Shown here piece after piece: positions 22,169 to 35,869 of a DNA stretch of 64,000 nt. The notes below the pieces were generated by a model, which made no database searches, had not been told where the DNA came from, and worked only from the letters and a program-made list of their open reading frames with translations. The DNA is taken from positions 310,001-374,000 of the forward strand of contig JBBDHG010000028.1 in assembly GCA_037951165.1 (NCBI GenBank). The letters are read 5' to 3'. Within the stretch, counting starts at the first letter, position 1. Each line of letters starts with the position of its first letter. A program made the translations under genes and the position numbers. Source of the stretch: Lophius americanus. Taxonomy: Eukaryota > Chordata > Actinopteri > Lophiiformes > Lophiidae.

Positions 22169-24779
22169 CCCCATTCTTATGACCACCTCTCTGCAAAATC
22201 CCGCTGAAACATACGAAAAAAAGGCCAAACGAGAATCAAAACAGAAGCTCCGTGTTTGAGGTATGGATGATTTGATTTCTCCAGTGATTGTAAGACTTTA
22301 AAGCGTCGTAGAGCATCCCCATCTCCAAGTTGGAAATAGAATACTTTTCAGTAGACATTTGCCTGCAAACTGATTATAACCAATGGATTGGATTGTGTGT
22401 CAGCCCCTTTTATGCTGAGAGCTGTAGTATTTTCACCATGCCCTTTTCAGCAGCACTGAGCTGCAGATAGACTGTCGCCAACGGCTAGTCTTACCAAGGT
22501 GCGCAAGCTTGGATTTGCCCTTTTCAATTTCTGTTTCCTCTATTGCGAGAGAATGATGCTGTATGCATTTTCTTTCATGAAGCACGGTCTCGGAGTAGTG
22601 CATATCCAGACTGCTTCTTTCAACCACCTCCTTTCTTATCCTTCCATTTCATTCTCCTGTCATCTCCCTTAGCAGCGTCCTTCTTAATGTTTAATGACTC
22701 TTGCACTTTAATTGCCTCAGAAGGAAATTAGAATGACTTACATCCGCCTCGCGCTGCGAATGTTAAGAGATTCCTTGCAAAATCCTTTATTTGATGAAAA
22801 TCTTTTCTTTGTCCTTCACGCAGGATTAAATGAATTGATACATGCAGCCCATTTATAATCAGTATTTTAATTGATAATTCAGTTAGCTTAGGGTCAATAT
22901 CCAAGCAAATAACTATCTTTGACTACAAGCTATAAATACATAAAAAAGGCATACATTCTGTTATGCCTTTTCTCTCACTGCTCCACATTTTTTATTTTTT
23001 TATTTATGTCATTCCTCAGGCATTTCTCATAACAATTTTCTGTCCCCCATCATCCATCTCACCGTATCTTGCTCCTTCTCTTTTTCCCGTTCATCTCAGA
23101 CGCACATGCAAATGACACTGGACAAGTCTTTGTTGCTTTATTAATCCTTTAAGCTTCTGAAGGGACGCCCAAATGCAGCAATTCCCATTCAAACCATTGC
23201 AGCCAACTCCCGATTGCCATATCCGTGGACTGCTTAAATGTGTCTCATTTTTACACACTCAAACCTCCAGCACAATCACACATGCGTTCAGCAGCAGGCA
23301 CACACAGTGGTGAATAGCCTTTCCCCCCTATGGCCAGGCCTGTGCTAACCAGCCTGCTACAGGAAGGATTCATGGGCTGCTCAGCCAAACGTAACTCTAA
23401 CCCATGGGTCCGTGGAACAGCCCCCGTCATAAATATCTCACACACACACACTCACACAGCTGTCCCTCAGCGAACACACTCACCCTCTGTCTTCTCCCAG
23501 ACCATAAAATCATTGCGACGGATGAAAGCAGGGAACGGTGTTTCTGTACTGTTTTGCCCGTCAACGATTTCCATTACAAAGTCCTTCTGTGAGTCTGGGA
23601 GAGCGGGGGCCTATTGAGAAATGGACAGGCTGCAAAATGCTGCCAGTCAGAACCCATCAATGTTGCGTTTCCCCCACTGAATGGTTTGTCAGCAAAGGGT
23701 GGAGATGAGCTTTGTAGGACAGGTAGAAGTTGTGTTGAACTGAGTTGTGTTGGGCCAGACAATGGTTGGAGAGCTGATGTCTTCTCTGCAGAGTGCATTC
23801 AGGGTTCATCATGTGATGCTGTGTAAAGCTTCTGAATTTCTTTCCCCTTTCATCTATTCCCAGGCTCTCATCTTCGTCTTTCTTTCAGACATTTCGCCTT
23901 GTTCAGCATTTTCTCCCAATCAGTTTTATTGTGGCGGTGCCACTCTTTTTCTCCTCTTGCATGGATGAGAAGAATGCAGAGCTGTTACTACATACATTAG
24001 TGTTATTCTGCAAATTGTGAGAGCAAACGCAGTAATTCTCCAGCAACTTTATCTCCTGAATAGCAGGATTATATAAAGGCTGCCGTAACAGCCGCTGATT
24101 TTTTATCAGTGTGTTTGATGAACGGCGAGCAAGCTTGAGAGAAAATAAATTACATCCCTGAGTTTGAATGAAAGAAACTATCAGCAAAGTAACAGCATGA
24201 GATAAAATCCTTGCCAAACCAGGCCTTTTATGAAGTGTGTGGTGGTAATAAAAGCACATCCAGGGACACTGCCATTACCAGGGAAGTATGTAGCTCTTCT
24301 CACAGAAAGCTGGAGTTATGCAGTGTTGTTTCACCAGCCGAGGTACAGAGTGTCAAAAAAGCACACTGCATTTAGGCACAGGGGAGATGGTAAAACCAGA
24401 TCCTTAAATCTTGATTTGAGTAAAGGATTTATATTCTCCTGTCTTATTACAATGCACTTTTCATTCAGTCATAAAGATGAGAGTATACTTAATATGCTGA
24501 GCAGAGGGGAGGAGTGGACTTCTGGTCCAGGCTTCGTTTATGGCATAAATCAAGTTAATATGGCCATATAGCTGGTATAAAAATATGATTTTAACAATGG
24601 ATGATGTAGAAAGTATCTTATATCTTTCCAACAGTCGATACCGGTTTGTATCCCTTTGGAAAATGTGCTGTCGCTCTGTCCAGCTGTCTATAAACATTTT
24701 TTTCAAGAAAATTGACAAACAAGTGTTTTCGATTTGAGCGACTTTGGCGGGGTCCATATTGGGATGGTTAGACTACTTG
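22169..24779. other. Non-coding, unique, balanced composition
   Basis: No gene recognised. It holds a short (CA)n at 23440-23459. The stretch 22690-22960 and parts of 23900-24250 have the low-repeat, homopolymer-poor look of conserved non-coding DNA, which cannot be tested here. Frames of up to 118 codons on both strands lack known domains. Confidence 0.5.
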
Positions 24780-25165
24780 GTTGGAGCACCACCAGAACTG
24801 CAGGTCTTATTGGGTGTTCCCATCTGCAGTGCTTAATACCAACCAGTGGTGGTGTAAGGAAGGGTAAGCAGGGAACCGGTAACCGGGTCATGGTAGCCTG
24901 AGGCTCATAATGAGTGCCTCAACATGCCAACAACGAGCAAGTCTATGAGGAAAGGCTTGTGGAACACAAGAATATCATCAAGCTGTTGATCGGCTTCCAA
25001 GTTCCCCTTAGCTCAGTTCAATTAACCATCTGTAGGATGCTTCCATTCTCTGTAACCACTTATCCTGTTCAGGGTCGAGGGGAGGGCTTCGGGCTATCCC
25101 AGCTGACATTGGACGAGAGGCAGTATACACCCTTACCAAGTTGTCACATCATCACAGGCTGCATA
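24780..25165 (+). repeat. Dispersed repeat cluster
   Basis: The second half (25041-25165) is another fragment of the fish-wide repeat: CTCTGTAACCACTTATCCTG, TTCAGGGTCGAGGGGAGGGC, GGGCTATCCCAGCTGACATT and GGACGAGAGGCAG appear in order. The first half (24780-25030), with 'accaaccagtggtggtgtaagg' and 'ggaaccggtaaccgggtcatgg', is probably also repetitive, but I cannot name it. Confidence 0.5.
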
Positions 25166-25526
25166 TGTGGGAAGTGCTGGAAAAAATAAGTGAGCTTATG
25201 GATATGAATAACTTGTAATGGCGAAATGCCTTAACTGCAGGGTTTTTAGTACCTACCAAAAGGGGTCCGAGGAAGGGTAACTCGGCAGCAAACTGATGCA
25301 GTGCCCTGCATCAGCACTGCAACGCTACACAGCCAAGGCCAAATGAAATATTTAATCACTTCAGTGGGGTCTCCTCTCAGTTGGACGTTGCCTTCCATCA
25401 TACTACAGTACCTCATATTGACCAGTTATTTTGCTAAATCTAATTCTTTCGGTCGCCAACAAGTACCCATGAGCATGGACGAGCGATGGAATCTAGATCG
25501 ACTCTCTTGATAATGACAGACATAAA

Positions 25527-25562
25527 GGGATCTTATTCACTGTTACCAGTGAATAAGATCCC
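25527..25562. repeat. Perfect hairpin, 16-bp stem, 4-base loop
   Basis: GGGATCTTATTCACTG, loop TTAC, then the exact reverse complement CAGTGAATAAGATCCC. No gene lies beside it and no T-run follows, so it is not a terminator. Confidence 0.95.
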
Positions 25563-28500
25563 AAGCTTGTGGTTCACTTCCTCAGGCTATACCGCCATGT
25601 CCTTGAGGACGTAAAACGTCCCCTAGCTGAAGCTGCCATCAAATATTGTGTATCAAATCCGTCATATTTTTTTTAATCTATTTTCAGGAGTGTAACTCTT
25701 TGATATCGAGTAATGGTGTGTCCATGTGTGTGAGAGAGACGGAGAGAGAAAGACATTCAGAGGGAAGAACAATAACTGATTCCCAGTAGCATTTAGAACG
25801 GGGTATTCTGATGGCTGCCTGTAGCACCCTCTGTAATCCCTATGAACACAAACACTATTCCAGTTTCAACCATTGTCTTTGTTGGTTCTACTACTCATCA
25901 ATAAAGCCTGTTACAGGGAAAGGGATAACAGCATGTATTTGCTTGCTGCGCCAAACATTGGAGAGTGGCAGCATGAGATAGAAAACGTAAAAACAACAAT
26001 TTCGAAGCCAAGATGCCAAGAATAACAGCCAACCAACGTGGAATGCACGCTTTCCTTCACCCATGCCAGTGTGATAAAAAATGTCTAGTTTTGATAGATT
26101 TCAATGGGAATATCTTTGTCCAAAACAGGATAAATCTTGTTTACACACTGAGTTATTGATATATTTTTAACTTGAAATGATAACATTTCCCCCGAAAAAC
26201 ACAACCTTTCAAACACCCAAGCAAATTATGTTATCACAGCCCGAAACATAGAAATGAAAGAGTGGTTAAAAAAATGAAAATAAAATCAAAAGTGAAACAA
26301 CAAATAAAAAGTCATCTGTCCCTCGTGAGGTCTAAGATTTGGAGGTGCTGACTCTTTAGCAGCTGCTTCAAACTCAGCTGCAGAGCTCCAGTGCATGCTG
26401 ACGATCATGGACTGATTAAGCAATCAGAACCACATCATGGAATGGAATATTCTCTCTCGACTTCTTACACCCATCTGCCCTGGCCTCTCCTACCCTATCT
26501 CCAACTCACCTGGGATTCCTGGCATTCCCCCGCCCCATCGTGTCCCCTCCATCCCCGTAACCGGCGAGATTTAACCCTCTGGATTTCTCAACCTCAGCAT
26601 GGCACAACGCAAAATGTGAACAAACATGGCCACCAATCAATCGTCCCTCTTCCTCCATTCTGGCCCTGATTATCACAGCTAATCTGCAGGCCAGTGACAG
26701 TGTCAGTCATTCATGCTTGTTTCTATATACCCCTCTAAGCTGATCTAAAGCATGTCATTGCATATTTTGCTTTGAAAAAGCAAGAATTGTTGGATTTAAA
26801 TTGTTATTTAAGGTGAGGGTAATGATAAGGGTAAGGTTAACTCGAACCCCATTTGTGGACCTTATTTTCTTATATTTCGGAGCAGCAGATCTTGGCCTTT
26901 ATAAGCACATAAAAATTCATCTTGACTTGGAAAAAGTTGGTAACTACTTCGATAGATTATAAAACACAGAAATCAATAAAGATACTAAAAGCTGACATTT
27001 ATACACACACACGCATTTGTAAACTATTAACACTCCCTCTGTTTGACATTTATTTGGCTGTTCATACTCACCGCCTTGCTTCACTCTGTCGCTCTGTCTC
27101 ATCCAAGTGAGAAATGGGCAGCAACAACATGATCAATGGGACATTCATACTGCGCTGTTACATTGAAATGACTCCCTATTGATGAAATAATACAGCAGCC
27201 TTTGCGGCGCCATAAATTTGCCGTGTTTAAACAGTTCCCCTAATTCTTCTGGGAGGCCAAGCTCTTGTCCTTTATTTAAGAAAGGCGGATGTGGGACCAA
27301 AACGATGGTGGCGGTGGGATGTAAGGGGGCAAATGTTTAGGCAGTGTTTGTTTTTGGTTCCTCTGGAGGAGTTTCTGCGAAATAATAGACTTCTGTGTGT
27401 GTTGATATGGCTGCGTGTGGCAGCGAGGGAGCATATGGAGACCATTATGTTTCGAAGGACTGCCACTTTTGTTCAATAAGGTTATTATGCATTATGAGTG
27501 TGTCTGTATTTGTGTGCCATTAGACTTTATCAAAGGCACTTTCCCACCATTTGAGTTTTATAGAGTGCAACTAGGGTCCAATTATAGGAGCTGTATAAAA
27601 AAGGAATGAACGGTGAATTATGGTATTTCTATGTATGGTCACTTGTCAGTAATGGTCTGGTCAATGGACCGAAATATTTTGAGAGTCAACAGTTTGTGGT
27701 TTGGGCAACTGGAACAGAAGGGTTGCAGTGCAATTTGTGGGGCTTTGTGGGAGGGATGAAGGAAGTGGTAATGAGGGACAGAAAGAGTTGAGATTAGACA
27801 AACAGCAAGAGGTGTTGAAAGTAGAGGATGTAGAAAGGAAATGGGTTTTTTTTCTGGCTCCTTTAAAGATTCCCTGCAGATATCCAACTGGAAGCAGCAA
27901 AAGAAAAAATCATCTAAAATCTAAACACACATTGGTTGAAAAAAACAAAAACTTTCATACTTCAACCTTGCGCTGTGACTTCAAACTCTGATTTGAAGAT
28001 TTCTCTTTCATGCGTTGTCAAGCAGCAAAAACTAGGGCTGTGCACTCAATATTAGGGTTAATTTAGGCGATATATTTTTGTTGGAGCTATGTGCTGGTTG
28101 AAACAGGAGTTAGGGGTTTGAAGACAAATAGCTTCAATTTACAGTAGCAAATTGTAAGTCTTATCTAGAGCAGTCAGAAGATGTTTCAATTTCCCTTTAC
28201 ATTAAAGCCTTCCCTGAAACTTCCTCCTGGAAATGGGGGAGAAGTAAAAGTTAGGAAAGTGCATGAATATCTAATGGAGTTTTGAATAAGGTCTGCACTC
28301 CCGCCTGGCTTTCTCATATTGCTTTTGGCCAGGTTAAAGGATGATTAGTGTGTGAGAGAGGCAAGAAAGGGGATATACTCTCTCATCACTATGCTGAAGA
28401 GTCACTCCTAAGTATAGTTAAACCCATACGGCGTTCACACACAAATACACACACACACACGCATTGACCCCTTCACTGAAATAAATAATTGATGTCTCCA

Positions 28501-29224
28501 GTTAAAGTGTTAGAATGGGAGGTGTATCCAGCTCTTATTTATCCTCCTCCACATCATTAACAGTGTCTCCCTGTTCCCTTCTCCGTCTCTCTGAGCAAAC
28601 ACGAGGGTTTATTTGTTTCACAATAAATATTGAACAGTTTAACTGACGTGGCTCTCTATGGATAGCACACCAGTATGGTTTGACGTGTTGATGAACTTTA
28701 TTTATAGCAGAAAGAGCTGGTAAGAATATACATTTTTTCAATGTTCATTTATTTTTTCATGGATGGAGGAAGTACAGAAAGAATGTTTCTCAGCGAATGT
28801 ACCGTCAGTTGTAACGTGACCATCAGGAAATTATGCTGTCTTTGATGATCTGTTGTAGAGGTTCCATTCGTTGCCTCTGCAGAGACCAGAAACAAGGTAG
28901 CTGCATAGCGCCAAAATGATTTAGCTCAGCCGCTACTTGCCCACAACTACTTGGGTAGTGCATCTGGAAATAAATTAATTTGTGCTAAGATAGCTCATGT
29001 TTTGTCGAGGATTTTTACTAGACATTTAGACCCACTAATGCTACTTGTTAATGCTTTGCACTTGACCCCGATGCCATCCCACCAGTTGGTGAAGCCTCTT
29101 CGTGCTTAGCCCAGCTGAGCGCCGTGGAAAATGGTGGGCCACAAGGAACTCCCCTCCAGCTCCACAAGGGTGTAGCGGTCTTCCTGCTTCTGGCGACAAC
29201 CAACTCCCTTGGTGCGTATCCATT
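25563..29224. other. Non-coding, mostly unique
   Basis: No gene or clear mobile element. A short (CA)n lies at about 28440-28462. Overlapping frames on both strands at 27270-27990 have no known domains and no splice-flanked pattern that I could support. Confidence 0.5.
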
Positions 29225-29790
29225 ATTCCTTTTATTAGTTTGGGAAAGTTTGGTTGTATATTTCTGGGACTAGTGGGAGCTTTATCTCCAAAATTGTCAG
29301 GACAAAATATTTCCAATGTTCGTCTGATTTAGTCGATACCCACATAATCTTGAGGCCGAGCACGAACTGGGTTGATTTAAGGAATGATTAGCTGTATAGT
29401 TCCAACAATAGGGCGGGCAGGGTATTTCTGGAAATGTTCGGGCAATAAGTTTTCAACCGCTGGTTTAATTTTGTCCAAATTTGGTGCGTATTAATCGACT
29501 CAAGGAGATTTATCTTATAAATATCTTATTTCACCCTAGTACATCGTATTTTACTCACTATTGGGAGTATTGTTATGAGAAACACTGTTTTCCAGAAATA
29601 TCTCAAGAATTATGACATGGATCATTGTCCAATCCAGAGGAAGAACTGGATTGATTTTGAGAAAGGTCAGTTTTATATTTCTGCGACTAGGGGGAGCTTT
29701 AGCTTCAAATATTTTTGGCCCATAAGTTCCTAACCGTCCCTCCAATTTATTCCAAATTTGTAGAATATCAATGGACTGGCAGTGATCTAT
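29225..29790 (+). repeat. Family M dispersed repeat, copy 3
   Basis: One of the more complete copies, plus strand. In order: 'TTTGGGAAAGTTTGG' and ACTAGTGGGAGCTTTATC (29271-29288), 'TTGTCCAAATTTGGTGCGT' and AATCGACTCAAGGAG (29473-29508), CACTATTGGGAGT (29556-29568), then a second linker 'GAGGAAGAACTGGATTGATT' with GCGACTAGGGGGAGCTTTAG (29683-29702). The linker and key block therefore occur twice, about 417 bp apart. Confidence 0.8.
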
Positions 29791-32782
29791 ATATATATCA
29801 TGGATATATATATCTGTCCTCACTTACTCCTACACCAGGCGAAGGGTGTTCTCCCAAAGATACAAGAGAATATGTTTGGGCAAAATCTCATCCAGTTCAT
29901 GGTAATCCTTGGAGGTAGAATCCGAAGCAACTTAATTTTTTCCAAACCGAAGATACTTCACCTCTCATCGCAGAAGACATTCCAGACGTCAAGAAATAAT
30001 TTATTTCTGAGATTTTCTCGACAGCTTTTTGTTTATTTGAGTGTGCTCTAGGGAAGTTCATGAGCTCTGCTGAGGACAGCTGCTTTCCCACTCGTCACAC
30101 TGACAGAGGAACAACAACTGTTTGCCAAAGTTACGTCATCATTGATACATTGTTTGTGTTACAATCAAGAAAAACTCCACAAGCCAGACCAAAGTTTCCT
30201 AATTATTTAATTCCCTGAGAATGTTTTTCTATTTTTTGACATCCTCCTCTTCCTTCAGCTTTTTCAGCTCCGTACATCATGATTAACAAAAACATATCTG
30301 GTAAACCCAATGAAGCCTTTACCTTCAGGGGGAACTTGTTGAAATCCAAGATCAGCACTTCCACTTATCCTTAAAGCTGTGATGAATAAGAACTACCCTC
30401 ATCCCTCACTCTGAACTCTTACTTTCGCACCTCCCAGTGGATTACATGTTAACTCCTCGGAATGTGTGTGCGAGAAATGTGTGACATTCGTTCAGCGAAG
30501 TTATCCATGAGTATTTTTATGCACACTTCAACAGATTGCCCACTAAACCCGCTTTGCCTACTCTCTCCTTTCAGTTAAGGTAACCGGTAATCCTCTAAGA
30601 GCTCAACTCTGACCTGAGCTAGAGGCTCAACAACAGACAAATGCCCTCAGTGACGAGGGTCTATGTATGTGTGTGTGTGAGTGTGTACCTGGTGGTTTAT
30701 TGTGCATAGTGAAGACGGGTGGGGGAATGCAACAGAGAAAGCAAAGAGCTGCATTTTTTTTAGCTTATTCAATAAGTCGTTGATTATGGCTGGAGCCAGT
30801 GGCTTGAGAGAGTGTGTGTTTTCTGCCCGTGGTAGTTAATGTAATTGAGTGCAGCTGTCGGCCTTTTCTGCACAGAGCTTTGTGTCTGGGTAAGGTCCAG
30901 TCTTACTGCATGTTTGGCTTAGACATGCTTACATTGGAAAAGTGAGTCGAAACAGGGCATCTGTGCTTTATGTGCACGCACGCACGCACGCTCAGAGAAA
31001 TTAGGTACAACACACTGAGTCTTATGCACAACCCAAATACACATAGGCTTACCCGTGAGACTCCCTGGCTGGTGGGGTTTATACATGAATGAAGATGTGT
31101 TTGCCAGTTCGAACAGCAGCGAACAACTGGGAAGCAGCTGTGCTGGCGGAGAAGTCGATGAGAAAGAGTGCGAGGAATGTTTGAACAATAATGTAGCAGA
31201 CAATCCTCCCTCCGAAACATAACACTGACAACAATTTGAAATTCATTATATCCATTTTCAGATACAAATGGCTGAATCAGTGTTCTTCAAGCACCAACAG
31301 CGAGCAAACAGTGCTCACTTTGTTTTAAGGTCAACCATAATTTAATGCAAAGCTAATCAGAGCAGGCGCATTTTTATTGACTTTTGCTGCAGTACTGACC
31401 TACAAAACAGCAACGGATCCACTCCCCTGTATTAGGTCAGCAATTTGTGGAGCCGCAGACACTTTTTCAATATCCTACTCTCCAATCAGTTATCTTGATA
31501 GTCCCAGTTATATCAAATGACTCAGTGAGAGAGAGCAGCAAAGCTGAGACAAAAGAGGAGGGAAGGAATCCGAAAGAGAACTCCTTCATTGAAGCATAAT
31601 CTTGTCTCCTGTTAGCTTTCCAATCAGCACTTATTTTAATGGGGCCCAGACTGGCAGGAAAAGAGGGTCAGAGGTTTGGGGGGGATTAAAGGGTCACAAA
31701 TTTGCCGGATTTGAAAGTCTGTGGATCCCAGTGCGCACGCCTACAGAGTGAGATATAGCTGATTTAGGCAGTCGGTGATAATAGTGGAAGAGAAACACGA
31801 TTTGAGACAAGAGTTAAGCGGCAAACACGCAGATGGAGAGGAGGATAGCAATTAAGCTGATTCAGGAGAAAGGAGGTGAGAGCACGGAAGGAGGAGGAGG
31901 CTAAAAAGAGCAGCATAAAGATCTGTGAAAAGTAAAGCTAGAATGTTCAGAGAGATACTTGGATGTTGGTGAGGGAACAAAGTGGTGGCAATGAAATCAG
32001 GGATGAGGCACAAAAAAAGGAAAAGATGGAGGGAAGTGGCGGCGGCGGCGGAGGATGGTTGAAAATGATTAGTTCTGAGAAGGAGTGCAGCAGCAGGATG
32101 TGAAGACACACATAAAGATACAGGAGTTGGAAAACTGCTTATGGTTCCCATGAACTCTATGTCCCATGAGACCCTAGTGTGGGGGTGAACTCCCGGGTAA
32201 GCTACTTCCTGTAGATCTTTAAATAGACCCATGATGGAAAATCCCACGTAGAAGAACTAAATTTAATGAAGCAATCCTTGAAGTGTTGCAAAATCAGTGC
32301 AGGAACAGCGGCCACAGAATCTCCCTAACCTTGTCGAGCATCACAAAGAGCCTTATTTATCAGCTTGACTTCACAATGGGAAATAGAGATTCTTCCTTTT
32401 ATCGTACGGCTAATGGAGCTAATTTGTTCCACTGAGGAAGTGGTCCTTGTCCACAAACACAGCACTGCAGGAGTGGCTCGATTAATGCAGTGAGCCGCTC
32501 AGCAAAAAGAATACTGGTGAGGTTGCTGATCTTGTGGAGAGAGATGTTTGGGGAAGCATTGGCGCTAATTAGTGTTAGCTATACTGGGAGCATTTTCTTC
32601 CATATATTTCCGATGATTCGACAACATGAGAAAACAAATCTACAGTCTTTACTACTAAATATATTCACGCCTTATGAAACATTAAGCCTAATTTCATACA
32701 AAAAACTCCACACAGTGAGGCAGACATTTAGACCAAGACTAAGCTGAATTAACATTTGGTATTCTAAAACGCTTCCATGAAT
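29791..32782. other. Non-coding, unique, partly purine-rich
   Basis: No gene recognised. There is a short (ACGC)n at 30975-30992. The plus strand of 31750-32100 is purine-rich, so its minus-strand frame (131 codons, 31852-32247) is leucine/serine-rich by composition. Confidence 0.5.
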
Positions 32783-32865
32783 CCCCCCTCCCCCCACCCC
32801 ACCCCCCCCACCCCCACCCCCCCCCCCCACCCCACCCCCCCCACCCCCACCCCCACCCCCCCCCC
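32783..32865. repeat. C-homopolymer/(CCCCA)n block
   Basis: Some 80 bases that are C apart from one T and scattered A. The minus strand is the complementary G-rich strand, with many runs of four or more G, and has G-quadruplex potential. The glycine/valine-rich frame on the minus strand (32672-32944) is only this repeat read out. Confidence 0.97.
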
Positions 32866-35800
32866 GCGCTGTTTCTCCGTTACTTCCAGAAGGCAAGAAA
32901 TGATTCAATAATGCAAGAAAAATGAGTGGAGTTTTCTTTTCCACTTCTGGGTAGGAAGTGATCGGCGGCAGCGGTTATTATTCTTTCTATATTTTTTCCC
33001 TAGTTATGTTTTCAGAAAATGGCTATTTTATAAAAATAGCAGCCATGTATCTCTTCAGCACAACCAGAAAACTCAGAGCCATGTGTTTATTTCTCCCCAG
33101 GACATATGTGAAGCAGTGGAACTGAAGATGATTTGGTGTGTGTGATTGTGTGTTTGTGTTTGTATGTGTGTGAGGGGGTGGTTGTGAGAGAGCGAAAGAA
33201 TTTGCCTGTTTGTGTGTGTTGTAGTAAAAAGGGTCATGAGAATTCCTTGAATGGAATGTATCACACGAACACACACACTACATCACTGTAGACATTGTCA
33301 TTGTTTTCTTATAACACAGTATTCCTCAGGGCGGTAGGATATTGGAACCAGCTGCTGCAGGTTTGCTTCGATTACTCCATCCTCCGCTCTAAAAAAGCCC
33401 CCAGAAATATAGAAAAGAAGAATCTGCTAAGTTGTTTGCATCTTAGTTCCTTGGTGTGAAGGCTTGAGCTTTTTGAGATAGTTCATGCCCAGTGATGTGT
33501 TGAAACACGGTAATCGCAGTCGGCTCCTTTAATAGGGACCATGGGAGCATTGAAAAAGACCTTTGCACAGCTCCCCTCTGCTTGACCACCACACAAATCG
33601 AGCCGCAGTTTAATCTTCAGAGGAAAGCCTTTAAAAGCAACCATCCAAATAAGAATCTGTTGAATTGAGGATTCTCAATGCGAGTCAATACTAAGGCGGT
33701 AAATCATGGCAACCGCTCACGCCCTAAGCTCTAACAATAATAGTAAACCACACAGTAAAACTCAATAACCTCCATTGATTGTTATAGGTTCATACATCTC
33801 TGAATAATTGCCTCTCATTTAACCCAAAATACATCAAAATAAAATCCGCCTCCTGCTATTCCTGTCAATAAAACGCTCCACTGCACCTCAATGTCCTCAC
33901 AGCACCACCCCATACGGCGAGCAGACTTTACGCCTTAAGGGCCTCCAGAAGACAAAAAGTGAATGAATTAATTTGCACTTCATTGCTTTGGATACATACA
34001 CTCACTCAGGGCGTATATTTTCTGCCCACAGTGAAGCCACCGGAGTCACCACACAGAAGCCTTTGTTGACTGACCGTATCACCTTCATGGCAGTGAAAGT
34101 TTACAAAGTGAAAGATCAGACATCAAGCGGCTCATCTGGTGACAAGAGCCTCACCTCCAACTTTTAAAACCCCTCGCTATCATCAGGCTGGCTGTTTGCA
34201 GTGCTTAGAGTGAATGAGTAGATCAGCAGTTAATCTTATGAGCTCGCGACTCTAAGTAGCTCATCGCTGTCTGCCGCTAAAGTAGGCTTGAATGCTGATG
34301 TTGTCAGATGTGGACAAGGGGGAGTTGATAAGCTATTGTTTTCCCAGGGAGAGCGCAGAGGGCTGAATGTAGCAGCGCAACACTGACGCAACCTTCAGAA
34401 AGAGCGGTTGCCTTTGGAGTTCTTTGGGAACAGAGATTGCACCATACACTGACGCACACATATGCGCATACTGTATGTTTCCATTCACAAGTCACGCTCG
34501 CTTGGATCGCTCAAGGATGCAAATGCGGGCTGTTCCCTGAACAGCGCACACAAACAGACTCAGACTCGAGCCTCGGCGGAGAGGGTAACTAAGGACGCTG
34601 TATGTCAGAAGCGTGTGCCATTTTCACAGAACATCAATAAGCAGTGCATAGAAACCTCTGTTCTCTGCTGTTTTGATGCGCCTCACAATACCATTCATTC
34701 GCCCTTCTTTTTAACATCAGCCAGCTCCACACCAATTTTGCTTTCTCTTTTATCAAAGGCCTTGCTTCACCGATTTTTTCCCCCCACTATAACTGCAATC
34801 CATATTTTGAAATGTGCGAGTGTTTCTTGTGAGAGTGTTTCTTTTTCTTTTTTTTTTTCTGTGATAATAAATGTTCCTCCCGGCGCTGTTCCTACATCTA
34901 CTATTAATTTCCTATCTTCAGTCAAAAACTGATTAAACAGCCCAACTCGTTCCAGATCGAATGGCGATGCGGGATGTTCTTACACTATTCTACATCGCTA
35001 TGCAGCAATTATTTTTCACTTTGTATCTGAACTATTTAAATCAAATGGGAGATTATGTTGCAAATTCATCTTGTTAGAGTGATGAACAGTTATTTCATAT
35101 CCAGTCCTAGGCTCTAAATTAGAATGCTTACGTGGGTCTTTAAATAATTCTTAAACTGTTGTCTTGAAAATCACAAAGAATCCAAAGAATAAACTTTTGC
35201 ATGCATCTTGACAATGTGCCATCATCACTCCCTGATGAGATATAATTGCTGAAATACAGTCAAATTTGCTTAGACATGACCTTGCCGTCACAAGAAAGGC
35301 CTTTCAATAAGGAGATACAAGTGAAAGAAAAGTAAAATATAATTGTTTACTGCAACAGATTAGATGTGATAATTAGTCTGTCAGAATGTATTTGGATTGG
35401 TATTTGGTGTTTTCACCCACCAGGGAGATTGTGAATGAAGCGGCGGCGGCCGATGACTCCTCTGAAAAAGGTGAATTTGTAAATACTGCATGGAGATGGG
35501 AGAGAATCGAGGCCGCGGGTTACAGGAGGATGAGGGAATGAACAAAGACAGTCAAATTTAAAAATACAGCAGCAGGATGAAAGGCTTAAAAAAAATCGTG
35601 TGTCGCTGGGCTAATGGATTAGATGTGACCAGCTGAGAGCTTCATTTTTATTATTTCAAAGAAATATACTTGGCGTTTCCTTGTCATTTCCTTGTCTTTA
35701 TCTAACTCTGTCCGCAGGACACCTCCAAAAAATAATTTGAGTCCATGGTCAAATGTGTGATCCGACATCATTTCCGTTGTTGATGACAAACGGTTGAAAT

Positions 35801-35869
35801 GTATTTAAGTTAGATGGTTGGTTGAAATATATATTTAATTTAACACCTGATTATATTGACTTGTTGATA
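32866..35869. other. Non-coding, unique
   Basis: No recognised gene. It includes a (TG)n-rich stretch at 33136-33175. The longest open frame in the window (156 codons, 34462-34932) lies here; it has no recognisable domain and compositional runs of S, F and L. A splice-flanked 47-base candidate at 35424-35470 is discussed as a finding. Confidence 0.5.

Noticed and set aside
25527..25562. Rho-independent terminator
   Set aside because: No T-run, no upstream gene, and the DNA is eukaryotic.
32672..32944. Glycine/valine-rich 90-residue minus-strand protein
   Set aside because: It is a read-out of the C-homopolymer block.
34462..34932. Longest open frame, 156 codons, plus strand
   Set aside because: No domain, low-complexity S/F/L stretches at the end, no splice or promoter context; such a length is expected by chance in six frames over 64 kb.
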